Shown here: one piece after another, positions 48,891-60,928 of the stretch
How positions within the stretch are numbered: position 1 is the stretch's first letter
Layout: each line of letters opens with the position of its first letter
From: Chrysomallon squamiferum
Lineage: Eukaryota; Mollusca; Gastropoda; Neomphalida; Peltospiridae
DNA: 64,000 nt
Direction of reading: 5' to 3'
NCBI GenBank assembly: GCA_012295275.1
Contig: CM022676.1
Coordinates: 17,057,771 to 17,121,770, forward strand
The notes under the pieces: model-generated
The model's input: only the letters and a program-made list of their open reading frames with translations
What the model was told of the DNA's origin: nothing
Database searches by the model: none
Position numbers and translations under genes: made by a program

Positions 48891-51087
48891 AAAAAAAAGT
48901 CTATTCACTTACAACGTACATAACAAAGGTAAATAACAAACCAATGAAAGCTTAACACCATCAGAATAGTTTCTCCATCGATTGTGTACTTGATTTATTT
49001 GATAAACTAATGCAACCAATTTTCTTGTGGAATTACGGTGTTTTATAAGTATACGTTTAATAGAGAAACTCCATTTGAAATTGTATAAGTAGTTATTAAG
49101 TGTTAATAAATGTACCCCTGGTTCTATGATTTATGGTGAACTGTGACGATATCACCTTCATATTTCTATAAAAATAGGAATAATAACATTTTGGGGAACC
49201 TAATTTGCAAAGTCAAAACAAGATTTCCTCATAATTATATTATTTAATGGATGTTGTCTTTATTTTTGGAACATATTTATGAAAAATAGTTTGAACGTTC
49301 GTTAAAAATACATGTGGACATAACACAATTTTCATAAAATGGTTACTTCAAACGGTATCCAAAATATTACATCATCGATATCTGCAAATATGGAAAACCT
49401 GAAATGTTGTCAAAGTGTATTCATTACAAATTATATTAATTAAGAATGTATTGAAATTAGACAATTCTTATAGCTTTGTCAAACGGGTTCTCATATTCTG
49501 AAGCGATCATTGCTATACCGATGATTTTTGAAGCGCTTACTTTGGAGCACTAAGCACAAGATAAAAGTGTAAAGAAATCTGGAATTTTCTGGAACACCAC
49601 TCTTCATTATCAAGTCTATTGTAATTATCCGTCAATTTCCGCTTTCTTTACGATGTAACTCATGTCAGTAAAACGCTTTAACACACGTCGCTAAAAAGGG
49701 AAGACACTGAAAAACAATCGCTCTAGAGAAGAGCAGTGTTCAAGAGAATGTTCATGTCTTATGTAAAATTAGAACTCTGATGTTAAACTTGCTGTTAAAT
49801 CTGGTTTAATATTGTAAGACAAAAGAGAAGATATTTGTAATTTTGACAAATTTGTTGATGAATGTCATTATGTATTTAAAAGCGATGATGCGAGAAACGG
49901 TCTATCAGACGAATCCAGATATATTTTCAAACAATAATTTGTTTAATATCAAAAATATGTTTACACGTTCATGTTGAAATACCGTTTATGTAACTTATTG
50001 GATGAGACTGCAACATATTTTCAGACGAAAGCGAAAGACCTATTGAAATAAAAAAAAAAAAAAAAAAAAATAAATAAATAAATAAATAAAATAAATAGAT
50101 TTTAAATATATAACATTGCACATCTTTATATATTCTAGTGCTATAACTTCAGTTTTTTTCTCGATCTGGTTCTATAGTTATATTTTATGTGTTTATTTCA
50201 TAAAGATATTTATCTAGTTATATGTTATGGTTATATCTTCATTGAAAGTGTTGCACTCCTAAGCATACTTCAGCATACAGTGAACAAAATGTACAGAATT
50301 CTATGTCATTACTCATTGTAATAGTTACATATAGTTAGTGTCTAGTTTATTTATTTTATTTTCTGATTTTTACTAATAAAGGTAGGTTATTTCTTCCTAA
50401 TTTCAATCTTTGCTACTTTAAGATCTATATATATATATAGTATTATATATAAAGCGCACTTAATTTTTTTTTTTTTTTAAATGATGTCATAGATCATTAT
50501 GTAGACAAATACGACATACAGGTGTCTGTGTGATGTATAACTGATTATACTAAATTGATGGAAGACCATTATGTAGACTGGTTTTGACCAGTGATTTAAT
50601 TGACGTACTAGTTCGGATGTAAGTCAGTGTTTAGTTGATTTCTTTGACGTCCGCTAAGTAACGTAATATTTAAATACCACCGACTTGAACACGATAGCCT
50701 TGCGATAGATATAAAAAGTGCAGTAAACCTCGTGAATTTGACTGTTGTTGGAATGCTTAGGACATATTGCTGCTAAAGGCAAGTTAATGTGACAAATGAG
50801 ATTACACAACTGTTGTTATAAGTAGCGAAAAGAAATATGTTATAATGTTCATGACTGAGTATTATTTTTATTGTATTTTGTTATGACAACAAATAATAAG
50901 ACTGTAAACGTATTTTCATCTGTTTTGTGTTCTGTGGATAATAAATAAGTGGTATTTCAACAATTCTTGTTCTGGGCTCTAGTTTCACATGATCATTATA
51001 AATCATTGTCATCAGTTAGATAACATGTCAAAGACCTAACTTATTTGTTTCTACAAAACATAAATGTCATACACTGTTTCTACCAGA
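48891..51087. other. Noncoding, module B
   Basis: Counterpart of 5931-8125. No gene recognised. Poly-A/AAAT tract at 50051-50095. Confidence 0.5.
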
Positions 51088-51470
51088 AACAAATTAATCA
51101 CAATTTTACTAGATATAGTTTAATTAGAATCTTACTGGGCATAGTTTAATAACAGTTTTACTAGACATATATTATTCACAATTTTACTAAACAAAGACTA
51201 ATTAGAATTTTACTGGACAAAATTTAATCACAATATAATAGCCACAGCCCTTTGCAGTTTACTACACAGATTAATAACAGTTTCACTAGATACAGTTCAT
51301 TCACAATTTTAATGAACATAGATTAATTCGAATTTTACTAAACACAGTTAAGTCACAGTTTCACAAGACACTTGTAGAAGTTTAGTAGACAGAGGTTAAT
51401 CACAAACTTAATGTACATAGATTAATTAGAATATCAAACCAAACATAGTGTAATCACAATTTTACAGATT
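51088..51470. repeat. Minisatellite, about 26-bp unit, module B
   Basis: Same array as 8126-8512, unit for unit apart from point changes and a short deletion near 51370. Confidence 0.65.
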
Positions 51471-51987
51471 TATCGCAATTATATGCTGTACAGTATCAGT
51501 TAATTGAAAGAAAAACACTATAATTTTAGAACATAAAACACTATACAAACATGCACTGTATATTACATTGTCTTGAAGTAAACATAATTCAAGTAATAAA
51601 CCTGATATAAAACGGATTTGTGCAACAACGTTTTGGTATGAAAAGCAAAACGTGTGTTTAATCAGCTGTTTTGATTAAAAAAAATTCAATAATAGTGAAT
51701 AATTGTTATATAATTTCATTTCCTGAATTTAGCTAGGGTTTTCCAATGTTTAACCTACGCATGTCTGTACGTATATGTGTATATGTAGGAATGAATGAAC
51801 GTATCTACAACACAGATATATATATATATATATGTACATATATGTGTATGTATGTATGTATGTATGTATGTATGTATGTGTGTGTGTGCTTGTACGTATG
51901 CATGTGTAAGTATGTGTATATGTACAGGAAAATTAATAAAATAAATTGTTTCGAAGTTTTAAGTAAACAGATTTATAGAGATATATT

Positions 51988-52070
51988 TTAATATTTTGGT
52001 CCGTTATCATCGACTCCAAATACTTCATACGGATGCTGTTCAGATGACCCACTTCGTTCTACGTTGTTAC
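51988..52070 (-). CDS. Ig receptor B, last tail exon (YEVF, stop)
   Basis: 83 nt. Acceptor tttctgtgtag. Reads NNVERSGSSEQHPYEVFG to a TAA at 51988-51990. Confidence 0.75.
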
Positions 52071-52868
52071 CTACACAGAAATACTAAGACATGTATAAAC
52101 ATGTATGTTACGTTTCAGATACAATCATGCACACATTAGTACATAAATGTAGAAGAAATAGTCAAAGAAAACCGCATTGATAAACCATAACTAATAAAAT
52201 GTTCAGATAATTAAAAAGACAAAATATGAAAAGTGACAGAGTAGCATCACTAGGTTGCTATTTACAACTTGAAAGACAAATACTAATCTATGGCGCTGAT
52301 AAAACATATCACACTGCAAAATATTAATTTACAACAATCTGTATTTATCATAGAAAGATGCTAAATTTAACACTAACATATCTGAAGAGATAATACAAAT
52401 TAGTTCTACTAATTAATCATGTAATAAAAAATAGCCTTAGACGTTCTTAGCCCTGTATATAAATCACAACATTTTATGTCATTACTATTTCATCATATTT
52501 TTTCAGTCTTCTATTTCAGGCCCCTTCTTTACTTGATCATTTTTTACTTCCTTGTGTACCTTCCATCATTTTTTCCTGATTGCCTTGCTAGGAGTCTTAG
52601 TATATACTGAACTTTCAGAAGAGAAAACTGTTTTTAATAAAGTAAGGCGTATTCAAATAGCTATTAGGAAAAGTTTGCACCTACCCGGTTCAGAAGGAAG
52701 ATTTTCGTATGTTGGAGACTGCGGTTCTGAATCAGTTCTGTGATTTGAAACAGACAAAATGTCTATGTGAATTCTTTTTTTAATTTTAATAACAAAATTT
52801 ATATAAAGCCTTCTTATAATTTAGAGTCAAATGATTTATCTATCTAACTATCTATCAATCTATCTATG

Positions 52869-52910
<42 letters not shown>

Positions 52911-54050
52911 TAATAATATAATAGGAAATAAACTTCGAAGTTAATTAAAAAGAAATTACCGAACAATGTAATTGTGGATTGTTAGATGATAACATAAAAT
53001 ACACAAAATAGAGAGCATATATACATATCATACAGACAGACATCTTAACATACAAAGAATACACTTACTCTTTGGTAGAAAGATAGGAAAACTTAACAGA
53101 GAAATTTGAAAGTGACGTTTATAGATACTGGATTCAACTACAAGTCAGACGAGTTATCTAAATAGAAAACCAGGATCTAGCTAGTGATGGATGTATTCGG
53201 TCTCTCTCTTAAAGGTAACTCGGTGCTCAAACTTTGAGTTTGAAAGTAGCAAACATCATATCATAACGATTCCATGTTAGTAGATCACCATTATAGAATA
53301 TAGTTATCACGGAATCTAGTGTAACACATTTTGGATATGTCAGTCTTTTTCTCACTTCGGGGAAAGATGTATTAATGAATCAGTACATTTAAGATACCTT
53401 GAAAACAGTGCAAATTTTCGTTAACACAACTGACCACGACGGCCTAGTGTTCCCTTGACCAGAGATATGTCATCTCACCCTTGATCGTTAACAAACAAGA
53501 GGTTAACACACAGAAATATTTCAGACACCAATCGAGAACTGCTTACATTTAGAGATTCATCGATCATTGAACCTCTGAACTGTGGACGTTAGAATGTCAT
53601 CTACATTAAAACAGGATAGGATGTTTTATCAGGAGAGTGTTAACCTTTCATTTGCGTAATAAATATACTCGTGTAAGGACTGAAATGTGTAATCACTGCT
53701 GTGAAGGAGGACATATATGCATCCACACAGGTACCAAACAATTTAAACTGTATTCACCTGTACTGTCAGTTAACATTACCTTTTTTCATACTCATGTTTG
53801 TCTTTTCCATTTCCTGAAAAACAAGATTTAAATGAAAATTGCAGGTGTAAACTAAAAACAAATAATACAAAAATAATAATAATAAAACAAAAAATTACAA
53901 TTCTAATTTATTGCTAGTAAAGTTCCTAAAAGTAAAAATGGTTTCCACAAGAGCATAATACAGATGAAGTCATCTGGAAAAAATTATCACAATATTTGTT
54001 ATATTAAATAAAATAATCGATAAAAATGTCTGTTATTTTATAATATTAAA

Positions 54051-54092
<42 letters not shown>

Positions 54093-54218
54093 TACAATAA
54101 TAATAATAATAATAATAAATAAGACTAAGATGATAATTCTGAAATTACATATAATTATTATAATTTCTCTTCTTACAAAATGTATTTGTTTTCTTTCAAA
54201 TTGTATTACTGATACTCA

Positions 54219-54307
<89 letters not shown>

Positions 54308-57300
54308 TACATGTACATAAGCACAGCCACATATACACACAGAAGAAGATGCACTCAAATGCACGTTCGCAGATTACAAATAACACACCAAAGAAACAAA
54401 ATTATGAACCTTCTTTCAGTCTACGACATATGAAAATAGTTCCAATAACAAGAAGAGTTAAGACGAGTGTCCCTGATCCAGATCCAACAGCCACTGCTAT
54501 CACATTTTCATTACATACTTCATCTGAAAACAACACTTGTTAAACTGAGTAAAGAAATACTATAGAAAAGTATTAGAATTTGAGACGTGTACACTGTAAG
54601 AAAATATAGACTAAATGGGTACATATTATGCCGCAGTAAATACACAGAAATAAAGCTTACAAAATATGATAGAAAAAAGGAAGGAACAAAAATAAAGGAG
54701 CTATAAAAGTGGTGCAAGATTCAACATTTGTATGAGTCGCCTTATTTCGTCATGGTTAATGTCTGCAACCAAGTAATTAACAATACATCACTTTTGTACA
54801 GAGTTCCTCTGTACGCTGTTCTCTGTGCGGTGGCTGGGGTTAAAAGATTGATTCAGTGTATTTTGTACAAGTATATCAAACATTTTTCCTTGTCACGTCT
54901 CAATGGAGGTTACGCGCAACAGTCCCTTGTTCGAGTTGGTGACTCGTGAATTATATAGAACCAAATAGAGGTCCAACACGAACCAAAAAACTGTTTTTGA
55001 CTGGACCCTTAAAAAGTCGACATCGAACTTTCTGATTCACTATCGTCTAACAGTAAGAATCCGTGAACAAAATTTAATAATAATTAAAACAAAACTACAT
55101 GACTGCACCTTCCAGTATTCTTCCTTATCAGTTTTACAATCCAGAAGCGAATTGTTGGACAGGCAGGATGTCCGAAGACGGTAATAAAAAATGAGGAACG
55201 TATTTTGTGAGTCGAATGCTTGATTTAAAAACATGTCAAATGCTTTCTAAAAACAAATATTCTGTGTAACGCGAACCTCACATTGAAAGCGAATTCTTCC
55301 CTTAATTCTACCAAGAGAGTGATAAAATCTCGAGATTTGGCTGGACTTGATAATAACGAAACCATTTATAATTTGTCTCCTTAAGATGTAACATCAGTGA
55401 AGAGATTTAACATCGATAGAACAACGAACTCATTCCAATGAATACACTGATATCAGGTCAGTGTATCTCAGTGACTTGTTCAACTCTACATTCGGAAGGT
55501 GACTTTTGTCCTCTGTGGCCAATTAAACGATGAAACCAAAGCATGGAAATATGAAACAAAGTAAATATAATAACGTGAATGTGCTACATGGAAAGTTGAG
55601 AAAAAGGATCAACTGAGCCTCAGACATTTAATTCTTCCAAGAAAAATAACACTGAGTCCTCTGGAGGAAGACATGGATGCAACATATTTGAATGTTTCAG
55701 AGAAGAAAAAAAAAAGAAACACAAAGCAACAGCAAGAACATCCAAACAGAAGTAAAAATTGAAAATAACAGCCGTATTTTCATCTAATGAATAATTCAGT
55801 CACTGAGTGAAATTGCTTTGATAATTTGAGTCTTAAAGTTGTTAAAATGAGTTATTTGACACTGTGTAAACGGCTGCCAACATAAAATAAAAAATAAGTT
55901 TCCAGTTAGAAAAAAAAAGACATGCAACTGTTTCCAGTCTAACAAGACAAAGCAAATAAAATGATATGATGCACAGCTGTACTAAGTTACATTTTACCTC
56001 ATTATTAATACACGTACCTGCTGTCAAAATATCCTCTTATCTGTGAAACCTTTAACTCCGTATTTGTTGTAAGCCAGATTAATAGACAAATGCAAAGTAA
56101 AAACTTCAGAAACAACTGTGTAATAATTGACAATGTCTTTTCAAGTAGATCAGTTTGAAACTACAACTTGAAGGATTCCAAAGTCTGTGATTTGAATGTG
56201 TGTTAAACTGTAAAACCCCAAAGCAGATATTTCCTTTATAATCGATGTAGCGTGTTCAAGTCTGTGAGTAATAACATCTGTTAATTTGTACCATGTAAAT
56301 GTAGATGCTGTATTCACAATTACGTAAACTTTCAGAGTTATGCTGGTACACATTGAAAATCTGGCAGTATATGTTTGTATAAACTGATCTGTGAATAATG
56401 GATGTGTGAAGTGATGCATGATTGGTGTATCTTTTGTTCACCTGTAGAAGCAGCTGTTTCCGAATGAATGGATGTTCTCCTCTCTAAAACTTCTGTTGCG
56501 TAAAATAGTTGTTGCAGCCGATGTGCCAGACTCCATAAGCAAATATGATTTAATAATAATAATCCGTAACTGTGTTCGTGTCTGTTTTTGAAAATATACA
56601 TTTATAAACTTGTGTGTATGTATGTATATGCAGAGAGATAACGTGAAAGAAGGACAAAGGGAAATATACATAAATAAATTAGATGCATTACATCTTGAGC
56701 CAGATGCATATAACAGAGTTGACGTTATTGTTGTTGCTGCCTCTGTTACGTTAATCTTATTAGCCTGTGTTTGTAACCCTGAAAAATACATATACGTACA
56801 CACATGTGTACATACATATAGTAAGCAGCACGATGACAACATCACTTACATTTACTGTAACTACTACTATTCTACTATTAATTTTTTAAATTTAATTTAG
56901 TATTTCTTTGACTGCTAAATGCAGTTGCAGTCGACCACCCATTATGTTCTCTGGTACACTGTGCTAACATAATGAAAGTGATGGAGGGAACAATGTGGTA
57001 ATTTCTATCGGATCCAATAGGAAGGTGGCTCGTTGTCCCTCACTGCATTTGAAAACAATAAAAATACAACACTGAAATCAGTGTTCTTTAATAGATAATT
57101 GATTACTAGTATTACTTTTCTTCTGCGTATATATTAAGTGCTGTATCTGATATAAGAAGAATGCGTGTAAAGAAAGAACAGAAGACAGACAGAAGTCTCA
57201 TTAAGATGCACATGTTCTATTTCAGGAGAAAGACCCGAAGTCAGGTGATTATGTGATTATTAAATATGCCTAAAGCGGAGAACTTTTCACTACATCAGTG

Positions 57301-57904
57301 TAACGACATCACAAACAAAGTTGACGAAGTGGACAATGTAGTCAAATTTCTGAGAAAATCTCCCAGCACACTAAGTCATGTGCAATTACTGAGTCTGACA
57401 AGGAAATAATTAGCTCAGTCGAGTGTGTTTCCTAAGTCTGATGTGGAAACTACTAAAATGCAGAAGGGAATCGTAGAGTTGAGTGTCAGTTATGACGGGT
57501 TTAATTGTGATAGATTCAGTATTAGTTTGGAACTCGGAAACTGCAGTGAAACCATGGACACTAAGTTAATACCACGCAGTGTATTTGAAAAGACTAAGCA
57601 TAAAGGTATCTGTGTTGAAAATGCACTTCGACCATTAGTTTATACAGTAGGTGCATCTGCGATGAAATTTATAAAGAAATATTTTTTGAAAAATGCATTA
57701 GTCTTGTTTCTAGCTATTTTCACTGGCTGAGATGATGGCTCATAGGATGGCTCATTGCTCCCTTACCCTGTCGCATATGTGTACCTCATAAAAATCTTGA
57801 TTGCGACAACCTATCAAACTCTTTATTGTAATCTAAAGTGATAATGTATCAACAGCTATGATGTGGACAAATATCTTAAAATTGGCTACTTAGTCTCCAT
57901 TTAA

Positions 57905-57948
<44 letters not shown>

Positions 57949-60050
57949 CTTACGTGTTGGTGTAATGGAGTTACTCTTACTGTCTTCAGTGCTACATGTC
58001 CATGGCTTATAGTCGTTGACAGAAAATGAAGATACAGTCAAACTGTAACTGGTTAAATAACGTGTACCTGTGTATAAAGTTCTCTTTCTTGTTTGTACAA
58101 TTTTACATCTGTAGTTATCTGTCGACTCTCTGTGTGTTTCACATGTTAGTGTTTTATATTTACATGTACAAATTTTCTCATCACCTCGTTTAAATGTGAT
58201 ATCTTCTTTAAAAATATTTCTCATAACAGAACAAATCAGTGTGAAAGTTTGATTGATGACAGCCCTCCCGGAATACACTGATAAACCAGGATTTGTAGCT
58301 GAAAATAAAATAATAATAGCAATAATAATAATAATAATAATAATAATATCACCTCCAACAACTACTAAGCTAACAATAATAACAACGACAAGGAAACGCC
58401 AACAGCAATACTAATAGCAATAAGAACAGCAACAAAATAGTAATAAGAATAATAATAACAAAAGCAATAACAAAAGTGCTGTTTGTGTACATACATACAG
58501 ATGTATGTATCAAATGTTGTTGTTCTTTTTTATAATTGTAAGATAATATTACTTAAATTATCGTTGTCGTTTTGTGTGCACATGCTTGTGTATGTGAGTA
58601 AATGTTTTCTTTTGTCTTTTTTTTTTTTTTTTTTTGGGGGGGTTGTTTAGTTTTTTGACGGTAATGATAAATATGTTATTACATATTACACCAACTTGTG
58701 GTTCACTCCACACATCAAGTTGATCAGATCCACAAAACCAGACTCCAGTGTCATCTTCAGTTGTGTGGTACTTATAAACTGAATAGTCTTTATACTCGCT
58801 ATTAGAATTGTTTGTCTGTGCTGCACATCTACAAATGTAACTTTGTGTACTGTTACAGTTACACGTGTCTCCTCTCTGTACACAGTCACACACTGTGGTG
58901 TTATCAGTTTGTGTTTTATGTACAAACTTTATATCAGAATTCAGATTCTGTGACTCGCGTGCACGACACGTAATAAACATCATTTCACCTTTTAGTACAG
59001 GTATCACGTTCAGTAATCCAAACTTTACTCCTAGAAATGATACAAAAAAACATTAATTTTTATTTCCAAATAATTAATTCATTAAATGAGTTGGTGTTGT
59101 TGTAATAAAACTTCTCAGATTTAGTTTAGTCACTATCGTTGTTATTATCACTAATCGTAGCTGTGTTAGATTGATAATGATACTACTGTTATTACAACTA
59201 CTGTTACTACCAATGCGATTACTAATACTTCTATCACTACTAATTATTATTAGTACTACCTCTATGAGTACTACTACTATTACTACTACCACAAGAACTA
59301 CTACTGCTATCACTGCTGATTATGCTACTATTTTTGCTATTACTCCTTTTCTACTACTAGTAATAATGATACTCCTCCTAATACATACTATTCACACAAA
59401 CACTAAAACCAGTTCTTCTGCTACTATAACCTCCACTGTTATTTCTGATACAATTATTATCAGTGGTTTATTCTATATTTACTTCTATAATTACTACTGC
59501 TACTACCACGTCTTTTTCTTCTTCTTCTTCCTATGTTTCTTCCACTTCTTCTATTATATTACTGCCACTACTATAGCTACTAGTACCACTACTATTACCA
59601 GTACTATTACCAGTACTACCACTATTGCTATTACTACTATCACTACAACTACTTCTTTTACCCCTGTTATAGCCATTATTGTGTTTTTAATTATTAGTTT
59701 TAAATATTCCACATTTACTGCAACTGTTACAGTTGCTGCTGTTGCTACTTGTGTTACTGGCGCTAGTTGTATGATTACCAGTAACAGTATAACAATATAT
59801 CTATTACTGCTGTTGTTTTAACTATTGCTACTATAACGACTACTACACTCCCTCATTCTATTACTATTACAACGACCACTACTACTGACACTAACACAAC
59901 AACTGCATTTTCTAAAAACTATTTGCTTAAGAAGAAGAAGAAAAGAAGAACAACTACATGAAATTAGTTTAGCTTTAACTTACCAGTACTCGAGTGCAGA
60001 ATGAGAAAACTTATAGGAAAAATACAGAAAATAAAAACGTCTGTCCGCAT
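51988..60050 (-). CDS. Ig-domain transmembrane receptor, copy B (apparently intact)
   Basis: Eight exons join in phase: 59984-60050 signal peptide, 58683-59030 Ig1, 57954-58298 Ig2, 56692-56778 Thr-rich stalk, 54410-54523 TM, 53780-53813, 52685-52737 and 51988-52070 tail. They total 1131 nt, 376 residues plus stop. Both Ig domains are cysteine-rich V-like units; Ig1 has DTGVWFC. The tail carries YENL and YEVF. A type I surface receptor with phosphotyrosine signalling is inferred; the ligand is unknown. The extra Ig-like exon at 56018-56388 must be skipped, since it has stops. The usual Ig1 acceptor is mutated (CAT) but TTCTAG six bases further in keeps phase. Divergent from CBM14 copy 3. Confidence 0.75.
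52685..52737 (-). CDS. Ig receptor B, tail exon with YENL
   Basis: 53 nt, acceptor TCACAG and donor GTAGGTG. Reads TDSEPQSPTYENLPSEP. Confidence 0.75.
52860..52908. repeat. TCTA/TA microsatellite private to module B
   Basis: TATC and TA repeats near 52837-52908, lying in an insert of about 90 bases (about 52800-52890) absent from module A. Confidence 0.8.
53780..53813 (-). CDS. Ig receptor B, 34-nt micro-exon
   Basis: Identical to 10734-10767, with the same splice sites. Reads NGKDKHEYEK with split end codons. Confidence 0.65.
54224..54306. repeat. CT then CA dinucleotide array
   Basis: About 60 bases CT followed by about 22 bases CA. Module A has only a short, interrupted version. Confidence 0.95.
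54410..54523 (-). CDS. Ig receptor B, transmembrane exon
   Basis: 114 nt, phase 1 to 1. Reads EVCNENVIAVAVGSGSG, a hydrophobic TLVLTLLVIGTIFI and CRRLKE. Donor G|GTTCAT is weak but shared with A. Confidence 0.75.
56018..56388 (-). pseudogene. Ig receptor B, dead third Ig-like exon
   Basis: Acceptor TTATTCACAG and donor GTACGTG. Reads STFTWYKLTDVITHRL and ITDFGILQVVVSN, an Ig C/E/F strand pattern, then in-frame TGA at 56150-56152 and TGA at 56141-56143, both shared with A. A one-base deletion near 56033 makes the exon 371 nt. It cannot be coding as it stands. Confidence 0.65.
56692..56778 (-). CDS. Ig receptor B, Thr-rich stalk exon
   Basis: 87 nt, phase 1 to 1, acceptor gtatttttcag and donor T|GTAATG. 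Reads LQTQANKINVTEAATT then ITSTLLYASGSR. Confidence 0.65.
57266..57730 (+). pseudogene. Unknown coding relic in intron of Ig receptor B
   Basis: From ATG 57266 one frame runs MPKAENFSLHQCNDITNKVD to a TAA at 57407-57409, then stays open to 57730 (KGIVELSVSYDGFNCDRF, later ALRPLVYTVGASAMKF). No family was recognised. Module A keeps only scrambled pieces of it (14845-15005 and 15043-15115). A retroposed gene fragment or transposon ORF is possible. Confidence 0.4.
57954..58298 (-). CDS. Ig receptor B, Ig2 exon (open)
   Basis: 345 nt, phase 1 to 1, acceptor tattttcag and donor GTAAGT. Reads TNPGLSVYSGRAVINQTF, then EDITFKRGDEKICTC and YRCK, ending SFSVNDYKPWTCST. Multiple cysteines as in Ig1. 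Confidence 0.8.
58683..59030 (-). CDS. Ig receptor B, Ig1 exon (shifted acceptor)
   Basis: 348 nt if TTCTAG at 59031-59036 is the acceptor; copy A uses a CAG six bases upstream that reads CAT here. Phase is kept, with two residues lost. Contains GEMMFITCRARES, CDC, CNC, CRC and DTGVWFCGSDQL. Donor GTAATA. Confidence 0.75.
59110..59930. repeat. ACT-rich degenerate triplets, first intron of Ig receptor B
   Basis: Counterpart of 16620-17440. The long frame here is low-complexity. Confidence 0.75.
59984..60050 (-). CDS. Ig receptor B, signal-peptide exon
   Basis: ATG at 60050. Same 22 codons as copy A (MRTDVFIFCIFPISF and onwards) and the same ACTG|GTAAGTT donor. Confidence 0.8.
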
Positions 60051-60825
60051 GTTTGAATTATTTCAGTGGGAAATCTGAAATAACAACAATAATAATTGTA
60101 ATAATAATGATAATAATAATAATAATACTTAAAATAATAGTAATAATAATAACACTAAACTAATAATAATAATAATCATAATCATAATAAAAATAAGAAC
60201 CATAACAACAACAACAACAACAACAACAACAATAATAATAATAATAATACAAACGTCACTAGAAATAGAAATAACAATAACTATAAAATCGATTCAGTCA
60301 GAAAAAGAAATAATGAACTATTCAAAAACTGACTTGTCAAATGTTCTTCCTTATCAACTCTGCAGTCTTCCTCTTAGAGCAGCCAGTGAAATTTCTGCAA
60401 AGCTTTCCTCGAACAAGGAAGTCAGTCTACTTATGTATTTCAACAAGCTGCATTGTTTCAAAAAGGAAACAGGTTATAAAGTACTTGCTGTTGTTCACGT
60501 GAATATGCGTTGAACACTTAGCATAACATATTCTCAAATAAACTTTGTCAGAGAGAATTTCGCTTGGAATACCTAATATAAGTGTGTGTCTGTATGTGTG
60601 TCGTTGTGTGTGTCTCCGAATGTTTGTGTCTGAGTGTGTCTCTAAGTGTGTTTGTGTCTGTGTGTGTGTGTTCTGTATTAAGACAAAGTTATTATATATT
60701 TTTTAAACTAATTAAATCAGAGAATTTATGTTGAAAGCCCTTCTGATATTGTACAGGGAGGTTTATTGTGCGTATATATGTATATATGTATATGTGTGTG
60801 TGTGTTTGAGTGTATGTGTGTATAT

Positions 60826-60870
<45 letters not shown>

Positions 60871-60873
60871 TAC

Positions 60874-60928
<55 letters not shown>

